Part shown: in pieces, positions 23,723-35,567 of the stretch | Numbering within the stretch: the first letter of the stretch is position 1 | Layout: every line of letters starts with the position of its first letter | Translations under genes and position numbers: made by a program | Notes under the pieces: generated by a model | Databases searched by the model: none | Told to the model about the DNA's origin: nothing | What the model saw: only the letters and a program-made list of their open reading frames with translations | From: Rosa chinensis | Taxonomy: Eukaryota; Streptophyta; Magnoliopsida; Rosales; Rosaceae | Length of the DNA stretch: 64,000 nucleotides | Direction of reading: 5' to 3' | Assembly: GCF_002994745.2 (NCBI RefSeq) | Contig: NC_037090.1 | Location: 15,674,001-15,738,000 of the forward strand

Positions 23723-26700
23723 TATACAGACACATCTTCACATGATTCTTGTTAACACTTCGTTTTCTTAAATTTTGTTTATGCATGTAGGTTTGCAGTG
23801 AGGAATATGACAAGGCTACATGCATATTCTTAGGAGTACAAACAGAGATGTCGGTGATTGTGTTGGACCTTACCATGGTAATATCTCTTTCCTCATCAGT
23901 GATAATCTGTAGTATCATTGTTGAAACCAAAGTTGGTATACTCGTGTTATATGGTTGCTCTGTTTTTCTAGATCCTCGGTATCGCACATGCACTTAATCT
24001 TCTGTTTGGGTGGGACTTGTTCACATGTGTGTTTTTGACTGCTGCTAATGCTGTTTTATACCCTCTTTTTTCCACCCTCCTGGTAAGTATTGGAACTTGC
24101 TTTCTTGTATTACTTACATGCGGTTGCATTATCGTTTACAAAATAGTTAGCTTCCCTATTTCAGGAGACTTGCAAGGCGAAATTCCTTTGCGTATGCATA
24201 TACATTGCAGGATTTCTACTGCTTTCCTTTGTTCTTGGAGTATTTATCAGTCAACCACAAGTGCCACTTTCCATGACTGGGATGTTAACAAAACTGAGTG
24301 GGGAAAGTGCTTTTTCACTGATGAGTCTTCTTGGAGCAAGTATAATGCCCCACAGTTTTTATCTTCATTCTTCTATTGTGCAGGTATTTGTGCTTTTAAT
24401 GCTCCTTTGTTTTTGGATATATTCCTGAATATTAGTTCATGCATGTGTACCTTTGTTTTTATCCGGAGACATTGGCGCGCGCGCGCACACACACACACAT
24501 ATTATGTATTACTATGTACTGTTTGTTTACTAGTAGTTAGCTAATAGTTGTATCTTTTTTGTTGTTGCATATCTGTGTCTTTACGGCTTTTGGTTTACAC
24601 ACAATTATTCATTGCATGGTGAATCCATACAGGAATTTTGTTTAATAAAATCCTTGAAATCACTCTTCTGTGTGTTGGATGCCTCATGGATTTCACAAGT
24701 TGACTTATTTAGACATGCATAGAATATGCAGTGCCCAGCATTTGTATTGTTTCTTAAATCACTTTCCTTTAGGGCATGTTACTGAGTCATATGTGCTTCT
24801 AGTTTGAAAGAGCTTTGACAAACTAATTTGATTAAGAAAGTCATATGTTTCCAGTTTCAATAGTCAGTGCACTTCAATAGAGACCACTGAGCCACACAGG
24901 CACAAATCTTCTTCCTTTCTCACTAGAAAAAGAAGAAAGTTCCAATAATAGGAGAATATGAGAGTCTCTTGCTAAAGGCATTGGGTCTGAAAATTAACAC
25001 TTGAGACATGAGCATCAAACTATCAACTAATCCCTGTTGCACCACGAAGTTCTGTTCCCTCCTCTCCATCTTGTTTTTTAACTACTCAACATGTTCAACT
25101 ATAGCTGATTTCGGTGACGTTCATTTCTCTCAACTTCCAGTATTGTAATTTTGCAGCAGCATCAGCAACAACCAACTGTTTCTAAGGATGCCTTGTGTCA
25201 GAACCATTTTGTTGCCATCTTCTGCACCTTTAGTGGTATTTATCTGGTGAATTATGCCCTCATGACCTTAGCAGCAAATGTATTCTACACTTCACGTGGT
25301 TTGCTCACATTTCAGGATGCAATGTCCCTAATGGAACAGGTTTTAATTTCTCTCCATGATCACTTGCTTTTGATGAATTATGTTTACAATAATCGTTCAA
25401 TGCCATGCTGCACTCTCAAATTTAAGTCTTTTCAAATTATGCAGGTCTTTTGGGGTCCAATAGTACCTGTTGCCTTCTTGCTAGTTCTCTTTTTATCAAA
25501 TCAAATCACAACATTAAGCTGGAGTCTGGGGGGACAAGTAGTCTTGAATGATTTTTTAAAACTAGACCTTCCTGGTTGGCTTCACTGTGCTACAATCAGA
25601 ATCATTGCCATTGTTCCTGCTCTGTATTTTGTTTGGAGCTCAGGAGCTGAGGGGATGTACCAACTGCTTATATCTACACAGGTATTGGCAGCCTTGCTAC
25701 TGCCGTCTTCTGTGATCCCTCTTTTTCGTGTTGCTGCTTCAAGACAAATAATGGGAGCCCATAAGATCTCTCAGTTCGTTGAATTCTTGGCCCTCATTAC
25801 ACTTATTGGGATGCTTGGATTAAAACTTGTCTTTGTAGTGGAAATGATTTTTGGGAATAGTGATTGGGTGGATAATTTGAGATGGGATGCTGGGAGTAGT
25901 ATGTCTGCACTTCTCATCACTGCTTCTGCATCATTTTGTTTGATGATTTGGCTGGCAGCTACACCGTTAAAATCTGCAAGTGCTCGATTAGAGAACCAGG
26001 TGTGGAACTGGGATATGCCTAAGGGTGTATCTGAGCCATTTAGAAATAGGGAGGAGATTGATATAGCTGAACCTAATTATCATAGAGATGCAAGTGTTCA
26101 GAAGCATGAACCATCACCATCTTCTGGGAAGGCTTTGGATAGAGACTCGGATACAGCGGTTGCAAATTTTGATTTTGTTCTGCCCGAAACTCTCTTGGAG
26201 CCTGATCAGGAGCTTCAATCAACTACCTCAGAGGAAAATAGTTCTCTTAATACCTTTCCTCGCTCTGCCAAATGCAATAAGGAGGAAACCACATCTGTGG
26301 TGGAGTCAATTCGCCTCCCAACTGTGGCTAGTGAGGTTTCTGATGTTACATCACTGGGCACCAGTACTGTGAAAGTTGGATCAACAGAGCCAGTTGAGAA
26401 GATTCTTGGAGTTGAAGGAGACTTACCAACTGAAAAAGATGATGATGAGGGAGATACCTGGGAACCTGAAGATTCCTTGAAAGAGGTTTCTGGGGGCACC
26501 ACTTCATTGACATCTGAAGGTCCAGGATCATTCAGGAGTCTCAGTGGAAAAGGTGATGAAGGGGGGAGTGGTGCTGGAAGCCTTTCAAGATTAGCAGGGT
26601 TGGGGCGTGCTGCTAGACGTCAACTGGCTGCAGTACTCGATGAGTTTTGGGGACAACTGTATGATTTCCATGGTAATGTAATTCAAGAAGCAAAGGCTAG

Positions 26701-29416
26701 GAAACTGGATCTGTTGTTGGGGTCAGATTCAAAGGCTTCTTCCTCCGCTTCCTCCGTGCTGAAAGATGATACCACTGCAAAGGAAGTTTCTGGATACTTT
26801 CCATCAGTAGGAGGCAGAGGATCTGATCCTTTAATCAACTCAAGTTTATATGACTCCATAAATCAGCCAAGGCTGCAAAACAGTTTAGAGTCATCATATG
26901 GTGCTCAAAGGGGATCTTCCTCATTATGGTCTGGCCACATACAGTTGCTGGATGCGTATGGACAAAATTCAACCTGCAGTATTATTGACTCGGGTGAGAG
27001 GCGCTATTCAAGTGTGCGCAGTATACCATCTTCAGACTTGGGTGAGAGGCGCTATTCAAGTGTGCGCAGTATACCATCTTCAGACTTGGGTGAGAGGCGC
27101 TATTCAAGTGTGCGCAGTATACCAACTTCTGACTCGGGTGAGAGGCGCTATTCAAGTGTCCGCAGCATACCATCTGCTGAGAGCTGGGATTACCAGCCAG
27201 CCACAGTACACGGTTATCAGATTTCATCGTATCTTAATAGTAATGACAGAAGTTCTGGTAACTTGAATGGTCAAATGGAATCACCAGCCCTAAATTCTGC
27301 TTCTTCATTGGGTGCTGGAAACTACAGAGAGTCACTTGCATTTACCATGGGGCAGAAGTTGCAAAATGGGTTAGGCTCTGGACAGGCCTCCAGTTTTCAG
27401 AACCTTACGGTATCTCGACATAGTCCGTTGCAATCTGAAAGACCATATTATGATGTACACTCTTCTGGAATTTCTGAGAATGTGGTAAATTCAGCCAATG
27501 CAAAGAAATACCACAGTTTACCTGACATTCACCGCGATCTCTACATGTCTAATAAAAGTGCTCAACGGGATGCTCCCCCTGGGTTTGGGAAAACTAATTA
27601 TGAATCATCCTTGTATCCAAAATCTGTTGCACGGACAGGAGGTCCTTTGGCATTTGATGAACTCTCTCCATCAAAAGTCTATAGAGATGTTCTATCATCC
27701 CAACAGAATTCTAATTTTGGCACTGGATCTCTCTGGTCTAGACAGCCTTTTGAGCAATTTGGTGTAGCTGATAATAATCGTTCTATTGGGACTGCAGTTG
27801 GTAGTAGAGCAGGTTCTGCAGGTCAGGAAGCTATGTCAGTTGCAGATTCAGAGGCGAAGCTTCTTCAGTCTTTTAGACACTGCATTGTGAAGCTTTTGAA
27901 GTTGGAAGGGTCTGACTGGTTGTTTAGACAGAATGATGGAGTGGATGAGGATCTAATAGATCGTGTGGCTGCCAGGGAGAAAATTATTTATGAAGCTGAA
28001 ACTAGAGAGATTAATCGAACAGTTCACATGGGTGAATCTCAGTACACTTCTGACAGGAAGTCAACTTCTGCAATAAAAATGAGTGATGCAAATCTCACCC
28101 ATCTCATGGTTTCCTCAGTTCCTAATTGTGGGGAAGGTTGTATCTGGAGATCTGATCTAATAATAAGCTTTGGGGTCTGGTGTATCCATCGGATTCTTGA
28201 TTTGTCCCTTATGGAAAGCCGGCCAGAGCTCTGGGGGAAATATACTTACGTTCTCAATCGACTTCAGGTAAACACTAAAGCCTTCTTCTTACATATGATT
28301 CCAGTTTTTGCAAGTTAAATATGGTTTCTACTAAGTTGATTGTCTTGGTCAAGACTTGTCAACCAATCAGAAAAAGGTTATGACTTGTGGTTATACCCAA
28401 CTTGAGTTTGACGAGGCAACATCTGCATTGGATCCTTGATCCGACTGTTGTGGAGATTTTGTTGCATTTATTTTTCTACTATGGGTTTTTACAGTTTATT
28501 TCTTTTATGAGTAATACTCCTTGAGAATTTAGAGTTGTCTAGTGACAAAGTTAGATGAAAAGAGACAGGAAAGGGGAAGAAGAAAGGAAAATAGGAAATT
28601 GGCTAGGGTTTTGTTCTCTACAGTTGTCAGTATCGTCTTAACACAAGTCTCATATTAAGTCCCATTGATAGTGGCCAGTCCAACTCAGATGAGAAGCAGA
28701 TATAACAAAATAACCCCATGAAAAGATTCCTAGAAGTTCCTAAACCAATTAATGTAAAGAGCTGAATGGAGTCTAACACTCCCCCTGAACACAACTCAGA
28801 AAACAAACTTTGTTGAAGATGAGGTAGAACTTGTGTCTAAAAATTTTCAATTTTTTATTAGGCCTACTTATGGAGTGTATTATTTTATTGGTTATAAACA
28901 GACAGGACTGTTGCTCCTGGCGTTGCACTATGCCACCATAGTATACAAGTAGATCATCTTATTATGTTTATTTTGATTTGCAAAGCTTGTCCTTCAATGA
29001 TGTTAATGACTGGTCTATCTTCTTAATTACAGGGGATTATTGATTCTGCGTTTTCGAAGCCTCGTTCTCCAATGTCTCCATGCTTCTGCCTTCAAATTGC
29101 AGCAGCACAGCAGCAGAAGTCCAGTCCAACATTTTCGAATGGAATGTTACCCCCTGCTGCGAAACCAGCCAGGGGAAAATGCACTACAGCTGCAACACTC
29201 GCGGACATAATCAAGGATGTGGAGACTGCAATCTCTTGTCGAAAGGGCCGAACGGGGACGGCAGCCGGTGATGTGGCTTTCCCGAAGGGAAAAGAAAATC
29301 TGGCATCTGTCCTCAAACGCTACAAGCGGCGATTATCCAACAAACCTGTTTGCACTCAGGAGGGGCCTTCCCGTTCACGGAAGGGTGCTCCAACATCTGC
29401 TCCTTATGGGTCATAA
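23292..29416 (+). CDS. EIN2: EIN2, ethylene-insensitive 2 (NRAMP-like ethylene signal transducer)
   Basis: EIN2 sits in the ER membrane downstream of ethylene receptors and CTR1. On ethylene perception its C-terminal part is released and acts in the nucleus and on EBF mRNAs. Seven coding exons fit GT-AG rules and phase 0: 23292-23540, 23791-23877, 23972-24082, 24165-24383, 25157-25339, 25445-28267 and 29033-29416, giving 1351 residues (Arabidopsis has about 1294). The N-terminal NRAMP-like membrane domain covers residues 1 to about 480 and has the EIN2-type DPGKW at 34-38. The cytosolic C-terminal domain contains [15 protein letters not shown] near 660, matching the CTR1-phosphorylated region, and a nuclear localisation signal LKRYKRRL near 1318-1325. 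The start was chosen because MESASS precedes the first helix; in-frame ATGs at 23250 and 23268 are alternatives. Exon 5 could begin at either CAG of a tandem acceptor. Four 16-residue repeats lie at about 800-863. The gene appears intact. Confidence 0.96.
23671..23720. repeat. (CT)n(CA)n compound microsatellite in EIN2 intron 1
   Basis: About 11 CT units run directly into about 14 CA units. Confidence 0.95.
24477..24500. repeat. (GC)n(AC)n compound microsatellite in EIN2 intron 4
   Basis: Alternating GCGCGC then ACACAC, a purine-pyrimidine alternation of about 24 bp that favours Z-DNA. Confidence 0.9.
26993..27184 (+). repeat. In-frame 48-bp minisatellite in EIN2 exon 6, four copies
   Basis: Units start at 26993, 27041, 27089 and 27137, each encoding [12 protein letters not shown] plus four variable residues. 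The first three are nearly identical at DNA level; the fourth has diverged. The array lies in the disordered part of the cytosolic domain and keeps the frame. Confidence 0.95.
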
Positions 29417-29820
29417 CTTTCACATACACATCACAGTTGATCTCATCTGGGTTATTGAGCTGTTTTTGATTTTGGGACAACGGCTCATCTTTTGGATCAA
29501 ACTGCTCACGCGAAGCAGAGAAGGGCTGCTCTTTCGGATCAAAGGGCTTAGTCAATTCAAATTCTCTCATTGTATCAAAGCCATTGCTGCAAAATTGTAT
29601 TTCCTTATATGTTAACATATACATAGGGTAAGAACAGCTGAATCTGTAATTGCAGCCTCATCAAAGAAAATGGGTAGAAGGTGAAAAATTTGGTTATTGC
29701 AATTTTTGTGTTGCTTGCTTCTGTTCTAATAAAATGGGAAGTTTAAAACCGATCGGGGATGATGGGGATCTCAATCCAAGCCTCGATTATGCTCCTTTTG
29801 GAATTTTGGACTCTTACAAC
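29417..29820 (+). other. EIN2: 3' UTR and downstream region of EIN2
   Basis: It follows the TAA at 29414-29416. An AATAAAA at 29727-29733 is a reasonable poly(A) signal. No further coding sequence was seen. Confidence 0.5.
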
Positions 29821-30068
29821 TGTCGGAATATATCATATTGTGAGGTTCATAGGATCTCAAGTATTATGATATGACTAAAATAGCTTCACAAATTAACTCT
29901 GTAAAAATATCGAGGTTAGTATAGCATAAGCAAGTATCGTTCAGTCTGGGGATTGTAGGGTACACTTGCACAAAAAGGTCAATTAACAAATAAAAGAACA
30001 AAATGAGGGTTTTGAGATTGGTTCCTAACCTACTTAAAATAACAACGAAACAAATAAAACTAGGGTCT

Positions 30069-30930
30069 TTCTAAATGTATCCAGCAAATTTCTATATAGA
30101 CCCAGCGAATTTATTTGTTTATAAATATTTTTAATTAAACCACCTAATTTCCCAAACTGCCCTTATCTTGTACCCAGCAAAGAAACTTAGCGATGGAAAC
30201 TTCGCGTCATCTTCCTCGTGATTCGCTTAACCCCAATTGCAGATTGCTTATCTGCTCCAGCACATAGAATTCAGATACATAAATCTCAAGCTCAGTTTGA
30301 TTAAAGAGGAAGAGAGATGGTTGAGGAAGGGGCCGGTTGGTTTGCGAAGAAGGGCTTCACAACAAACACAAACAATTCAATTCTGAGATCTAATTTTGAA
30401 TTTTGAACTTTGAATTGCAGAGCAAGAAGAAAAAAGAAGAGAGGTACCTCGGAGAAGGCGTCAGAAGCAGACGGGAGGGCAGAGGTATTGGAGGAGGTGG
30501 GTCGGGATGACTCATAAACGGAGGAGGATGCTACTTTGTGCTCCACGTCGTCGTCCGATGAGTTATGGTAATGGAGGCCGTTTTGGCCTTCTTCTGCTTC
30601 TTCTTCTTCAGAGGAAGAATAGCCCTGGACGAGTGCTAAGCTCATTGTCTCCTATTCAAACTTTTACAAGAGAATCAATCAAGGGAATTATAGGCACAGC
30701 TTTACTTAGACGAGTTCGGCTTCACTGCTGCCTTAGAATTTTCCATTGGAGAGACAAGGCTTTGGCCTTGGTTGGTATGAAGCTGGGAAGTTTTCATCGC
30801 CTCGTTGGCTTGTTTCTTTAGCTGGGTACAAGAAAAGGTTAGTATCGGAATTTAGGTGGTTTAATTAGAAATATTTATAAACAAATAAATTTGCTGGGTT
30901 TAAATAGAAATTTGCTGGGTACATTTAGAA
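30069..30930. mobile_element. Pack-MULE-like element with long TIRs of about 105 bp
   Basis: The left arm (30069-30177) and the complement of the right arm (30821-30930) match over about 105 bp. Shared words include TTCTAAATGTA, CCAGCAAATTTCTAT, ATTTATTTGTTTATAAATATTT and TTAAACCACCTAA. Long TIRs without a transposase, enclosing host-like exon sequence, are the Pack-MULE pattern. I did not find the 9-bp duplication expected for Mutator elements (flanks CTAGGGTCT and TATAATGAT), so age or a different class is possible. Confidence 0.65.
30448..30645 (-). pseudogene. Captured first exon of a host gene inside the Pack-MULE
   Basis: On the minus strand an ATG at 30645 opens 66 codons (begins MSLALVQGYSSSEEEE, ends LPSASDAFSE) and stops exactly at a GAG|GTACCT splice-donor site at 30448. 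The acidic Ser/Glu-rich start and the conserved-looking end resemble a plant nuclear protein that I cannot name. Upstream sequence to about 30820 looks like its 5' UTR and downstream sequence like intron. A 5' UTR-exon-intron slice between TIRs indicates genomic, not mRNA, capture. The reading frame is intact, but the rest of the parent gene is absent. Confidence 0.6.
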
Positions 30931-32385
30931 TATAATGATCGACTTCCCTAACCTAGACTAATACCACTCGAAAATTACTAAGTGTAAAAACAGAAAATCC
31001 ATTTCAACATGCTACAAAAATGTGCCCATCTTAAATGCCTAGATAACAGCCCAAATGAAGCCTCAGCAGATCAATCCATTTATCTAATTCATTCTAATGT
31101 GGTCTTGGATCAGAAAAGTCCTTACCAAGCCCAATACTACTAATTTTCAAAAACACTTAGCGTAATTATCTTAACTAGTAGTATTATCTAACCCTCGAAT
31201 CAACTCACACGTGCAAATGAACCATTACACATAGAATTTAACACGTAATTTCTAGAATTTTTTAACCATTGAACATGGTTTTTACCACTTTTTAGAACTA
31301 ATTGTTACTTGTTTAACTTAGCGCCTTAACAAATAATAATCACTCTTGAAAAATTAAGCAAACACACAAGAACACTTAGCGTGATTCTAGCATGCAAACT
31401 TATTGACCTAACTCTGAAAATTACCTAAACACATAAAAGGGCACAAGATTGTAACATGCATCATAAAAGGATTCTCAAAATTAACTCAATAATAAACTGA
31501 AAATCTCAAAAATATTAATAAAAATATTCTGAAAATTTCATGTCTCTAATTACACAACTCACAAATCCAAACACACAAAACTGAAACAAAAATTGTAAGC
31601 AGAGTCATTGTTACACTTTGAAGCTTTCCTCAGCGGCTTGGCAACAAGGTGATGAGCTCGTCTCTGCTATGGTGGTGGAGCGTTCTTGACTTAGCGCCTA
31701 AGAGCTTTGTAGAATGATGGAAGGATAGTGGTCACGGTCTTGTAGGTGATGGAAGTTTGAGGAGTGAATTGGGTAGCCTTGGAATAGTTTTTGGCCAGGA
31801 AGTGATGATAAATCTGGTCTAGACGTTGCCTATTTATAGGGGAGCATTGGTTGCCTTTTGTCGATCATACCCTTCATCATTTGGACGGATGAGATTGCAC
31901 CATAATTCTTTTAATTTCTGATGTAGAACAAATGGCAGCCCGAATTGAAGAACAGCTCTATCATGCAAAAGGAGGAAAACCAAAACCAAAGTTACTATTG
32001 CAACTCTCGCATTTGGTGTCCGATTTGATCGTGCCATAGCTTTCTGGAAAGGGAATCGCGTCAGGAACAAAACTATGAGTTTTGCTACGATGTGTGGTAT
32101 TTTTAGGGCTTTTGGGGTCGTTTAGGGCCTCAAAATTGCATTTTCAGAATTTTTGGTTTCCTAGTTTATTTTGGATTTGTTTTATTTTTAACCGTGGACT
32201 TTAGAGTTTCATTGTTAGTCGCCCTAGGGTTTCTTTTCTCCTATATAAGTAACCTTAAACGGCTGCAGAATCTATCTTTTATCATATTATCAATCAAATT
32301 GAGATTTATCTCTTTTATCTCTGGTGGACTCCAAAACCTTTGTTTGAGGTTTATTGCTTGTAAACCTTAGGTGATCGTTCCGACA
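30931..32385. other. Remaining LTR-like sequence without a gene
   Basis: AT-rich LTR body, then GC-richer sequence with a minus-strand TATA near 31830 and a plus-strand TATATAAG near 32240. The minus-strand open frame at 31834-32070 looks incidental. Confidence 0.45.
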
Positions 32386-33599
32386 GCGTCAATTTTCCAT
32401 TTGAAACGTCTCATTTATGGCCTTAATTCCTCTCATAATGGGGTCCTTTAATTTCTCAACTGAAACGTCTTTATCTTATTTATCTCTCCCAACTGAAAAC
32501 GTATCTCTTTTATTTCCCTTCTTCATTGCTTGATCAAACGTCTTAAATGCTTTATTTTCTGATTCCATCATTGTTGTTTCCAAGAGTTCCACCAGGCAAG
32601 GTTTTCTACAACAAGGAGGAGAATATCAGAATGTTTTAGAGAAAATAAAGGGAATTAAAATGTAAAGACAGCAAGAATGTTGACAGTGAGGAATCCTGAT
32701 CAAGCTAGGATTTTTCATGAATTTTGCATTTTCCGCTTATTTCACGTCAAACATTCTACAAGACTCTGAAAATCACTCAATAACTCCAAACACGAAACTA
32801 ATGGAGAAACAAAGCTAAAATAGGGCACATACTCAATAATATCGTCGCATTTTGTGCTCCTATCATATTATCACCGTCACATCATTTGGTGGAAAAGTTT
32901 CGTAGCATAACAGATCTTATGAAACTAATAATTGACGCTTGGATTAAAGACAAGCTCACAAGCTTAAACAACTTGGAGCAGGTTGATTTATCTGGAAACA
33001 GACAAACTTACAAATGCTGGTGAAGCAAGTAAAGTAAGATGAGACATCTTCAAAATAGTGCTCGGTCGGTGTGTAATAAGTAATAACATCAGTATACTCC
33101 AATAAGTATGGTTTAGTCATAAACTCATAATAATGACAATATGTTGCTTAAACATATAATAAGATTTTGAGTGAACCAAAAGACGGATCAAACTGCAAAG
33201 AGACTTGGGTATTAATTTAAAATTTTCTAGAGGGATAATATTTTTACTCAAATTGATTATGCAATTGTCTCACGTTTTTAGTATCTTCATCAGAATTTTT
33301 TTTTTTGTGTGATTAGATCTCAAATTTAATCAAAAGAAATGAGGCAGTCATAAATGTAACATGAAATTTTTTAACGTACGTAAATTATCTATTTTATTCC
33401 GGACAATTAAATGATTTTTAATTTAATTAATGACTCAATTTATGGAGGTAAGAAAAAGTTTGGACCAAAAAATGGACTTGTCATTCACAAGTCACCAATA
33501 AAGTAGTAACAAGTATCCAGCATCCAAGGTCATAGCGGGGCCATGTGGAGAGTTTATAGGCCTTCTCACCATTACATTATCATCGGCACTGATTCATCA
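32386..33599. other. Intergenic DNA, nothing recognised
   Basis: No supported coding or repeat structure. A short imperfect repeat of AACTGAAA(A)CGT(C/A)TCTTT lies near 32400-32510. Confidence 0.45.
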
Positions 33600-33843
33600 C
33601 CGCATTTCGCTCCAGACTTACTCTCTGCTTTGTTCTCTTGTACTCCAGGCTGAGGTGTACACTCGCTTCGTTTGAAAAACAAAGGCACTCCCAAGACCAA
33701 AAGGTAACCAAGTATTAGCTCGTATCCATTTCTCAGTTGATCAATGAATCATATAGATATACAAACCTACTTGATTCTGTTTTTCATTAACTTGATTATA
33801 TACATCGATCCATAGTTTGTTAGCCTGAAAATCAAAGTTGGAA

Positions 33844-34017
33844 ATGGGATATATAGTGGTGCTATCGTTGCCGGTGATACTGTTCATCTTGATCGTAGCT
33901 CTTGCCTTTTACCTTCTTGGTAGGGCAAATGGCCGGAGAGAAGCAGTTATTGCTGGACGTCCTCCGGTTCCGGCGCCTCCATTCCAACCCCACGAGAAGC
34001 CAGCCGAGCAGGTCTAG
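33844..34017 (+). CDS. Small single-pass membrane protein, 57 residues
   Basis: The ATG at 33844 opens 57 codons to a TAG at 34015. Residues 3-24 form a strongly hydrophobic helix (IVVLSLPVILFILIVALAFY), followed by a basic GRANGRREA segment and a Pro-rich tail (PPVPAPPFQP) ending EKPAEQV. This layout fits a type-III-like small membrane protein with a cytosolic tail. A probable noncoding first exon ends at AAAAG|GTAACC near 33702, and the intervening 140 bp looks like a leader intron. Composition is clearly coding-like against AT-rich flanks. I do not recognise a named family. Conservation in relatives would decide whether it is real. Confidence 0.6.
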   Translation: MGYIVVLSLPVILFILIVALAFYLLGRANGRREAVIAGRPPVPAPPFQPHEKPAEQV

Positions 34018-34320
34018 GGGATAAATATCCTTTGTAATGAATTAATTGTTAATTTCTGTGTTGTAGATTTCAAATAATTAGTTCGATCCCTTGTTATATT
34101 TCATCAAGATGATATAAATGCAAACTGCAAAGTGGTTGTGTACGTTATGTTCAAGTATAATATCAAAAATGTAATTGTTTAGGCTGTGGATATGAACAAG
34201 AATTTTAATTAAATCATTTATATCTTTTGAAATTAAGCTTATTGCCATTGCTCTCCATGAAATGAGCCAATGGAAGACCTTTTAAAAATATATGGCACCA
34301 CATAATTGAAATTGCAATTG
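34018..34320. other. Probable 3' UTR of the small membrane-protein gene
   Basis: AT-rich sequence after the stop. A plausible poly(A) region lies near 34160-34220. Nothing else seen. Confidence 0.35.
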
Positions 34321-34329
34321 CTCATCTAT

Positions 34330-34745
34330 GGACAATTAATTCCTAGATTCACCCCTTAGGGGTGAACGAGCATATTCACCCCATTATTGATTAACATACT
34401 TTCACTTAATAAATTTATAATTCAACTATCAATATCTTAAATTGGCATTTAAAGATCATCTCTGTAAAAAATTAATTGAATCGAAAATCGTTTAATTATC
34501 TAATTGAATCAAACAAATTGATAGTTTTAACAACACTTACAACTATTATGATGAACCGTCCATGTATTTCATAGAAATGAATAACTAAAAGGTTTTCAAT
34601 TTAATTGATTTTTTACAAAGCTAATATTTGTATTACGTTATACAACATGAATGGTTGGATTAGACAATTATTAAGTTCTTATACGTTATTCGCAAAAGAG
34701 GGTAAGTATACTCGTTCACCCTAAGGGTGAATCTAAGAATTGTCC
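34330..34745. mobile_element. Mutator-type MITE, 416 bp, 9-bp target duplication
   Basis: CTCATCTAT flanks both sides (34321-34329 and 34746-34754). The ends GGACAATTAATTCCTAGATT and the complement of AATCTAAGAATTGTCC form an inverted repeat of about 45 bp. It includes a nested palindrome TTCACCCCTTAGGGGTGAA. The interior is AT-rich and noncoding. Confidence 0.88.
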
Positions 34746-34754
34746 CTCATCTAT

Positions 34755-35567
34755 TATGTCATAAACTTTTCCTGTGAAGTATCAAACCAATTTTAAGTTT
34801 TTAACAGACTGCAAGATCATTGATAAAAAAAAGAAAACATATTGGTTTCCTAAACCAAGTGCAATTACCTAAATCCAATTTAATCTGGGCTCATGAAATC
34901 CACAACCTTCACCATCGATATACCAAACCGGAACTATAGAATTAAGATTTATTTAGTTGGCTGCAGTTGATTTCGAGTCCTCTAACTTTGTTCTGATGAA
35001 AAAAATTGCACACATTTATTCGAGTTATAATAGTACCAGGTGTCAGTCATACACTCATAGCTGACCAGTATCCTAAACCAGTGAGGCAACGATTATTGAA
35101 ATAAAAACAACTTCGCTGGATTCCTATTAGAGAGAGATTTATCAGATAATTATATAATTGAACCAAATTTAATACTTTGCTAGGACAATTGCTTATAGAC
35201 AATTAATTTACTATTCATGTTAATCACCTATCGTCTTCAGTTTTATAGTGCAGCAATCAAAGACAGAATTTTATCAATCAATTACTATTCATGTCAATTG
35301 CCTGACCAATTCCAGTAATTCCTTTGGCGAAGTAGGACGTTTCTTTCTCCCTTCATCAGCTTGAATGCTTGATCAACAATACATTGGATTCCTAAAACAT
35401 ATTCATTATACATCGGATTCCAAAACCAAATGGAATCTTAAATCCAATTTAAGTGAAACCCCACATGTTATAAAGCAACCACATATATATAAGAAACCCC
35501 CAGCTGCTGTGTTCTGATTTAGATTTCGTACCCCTATCGGTATATTTCAAGCATACTTACTGGCTCA
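34755..35567. other. Intergenic DNA, nothing recognised
   Basis: AT-rich. A phrase like CAATTACTATTCATGTCAATTGCCT near 35278 echoes TTACTATTCATGTTAATCACCT near 35208, a minor local duplication. Confidence 0.45.

Larger units (their letters stand above)
29821..32385 (-). mobile_element. Probable solo LTR (Gypsy type), interrupted by a Pack-MULE
   Basis: The segment begins TGTCGGAA and ends TTCCGACA, the short inverted ends expected of an LTR. On the minus strand a TATA box (CCTATAAATAGG, about 31826-31837) sits some 550 bp inside the LTR start, similar to the layout of the better-defined LTRs at 51.5 and 58.7 kb. The plus-strand word GGGGATTGTAGGGTACACTTGCA near 29948 resembles a word in those LTRs. 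The flanks (ACAAC and GCGTC) do not match, so target duplication is missing and the call is provisional. Without the nested insert it would be about 1.7 kb. Confidence 0.5.

Noticed and set aside
29821..32385. Complete LTR element rather than solo LTR
   Set aside because: No second LTR, primer site or polymerase; and the missing target duplication keeps even the solo-LTR call provisional.
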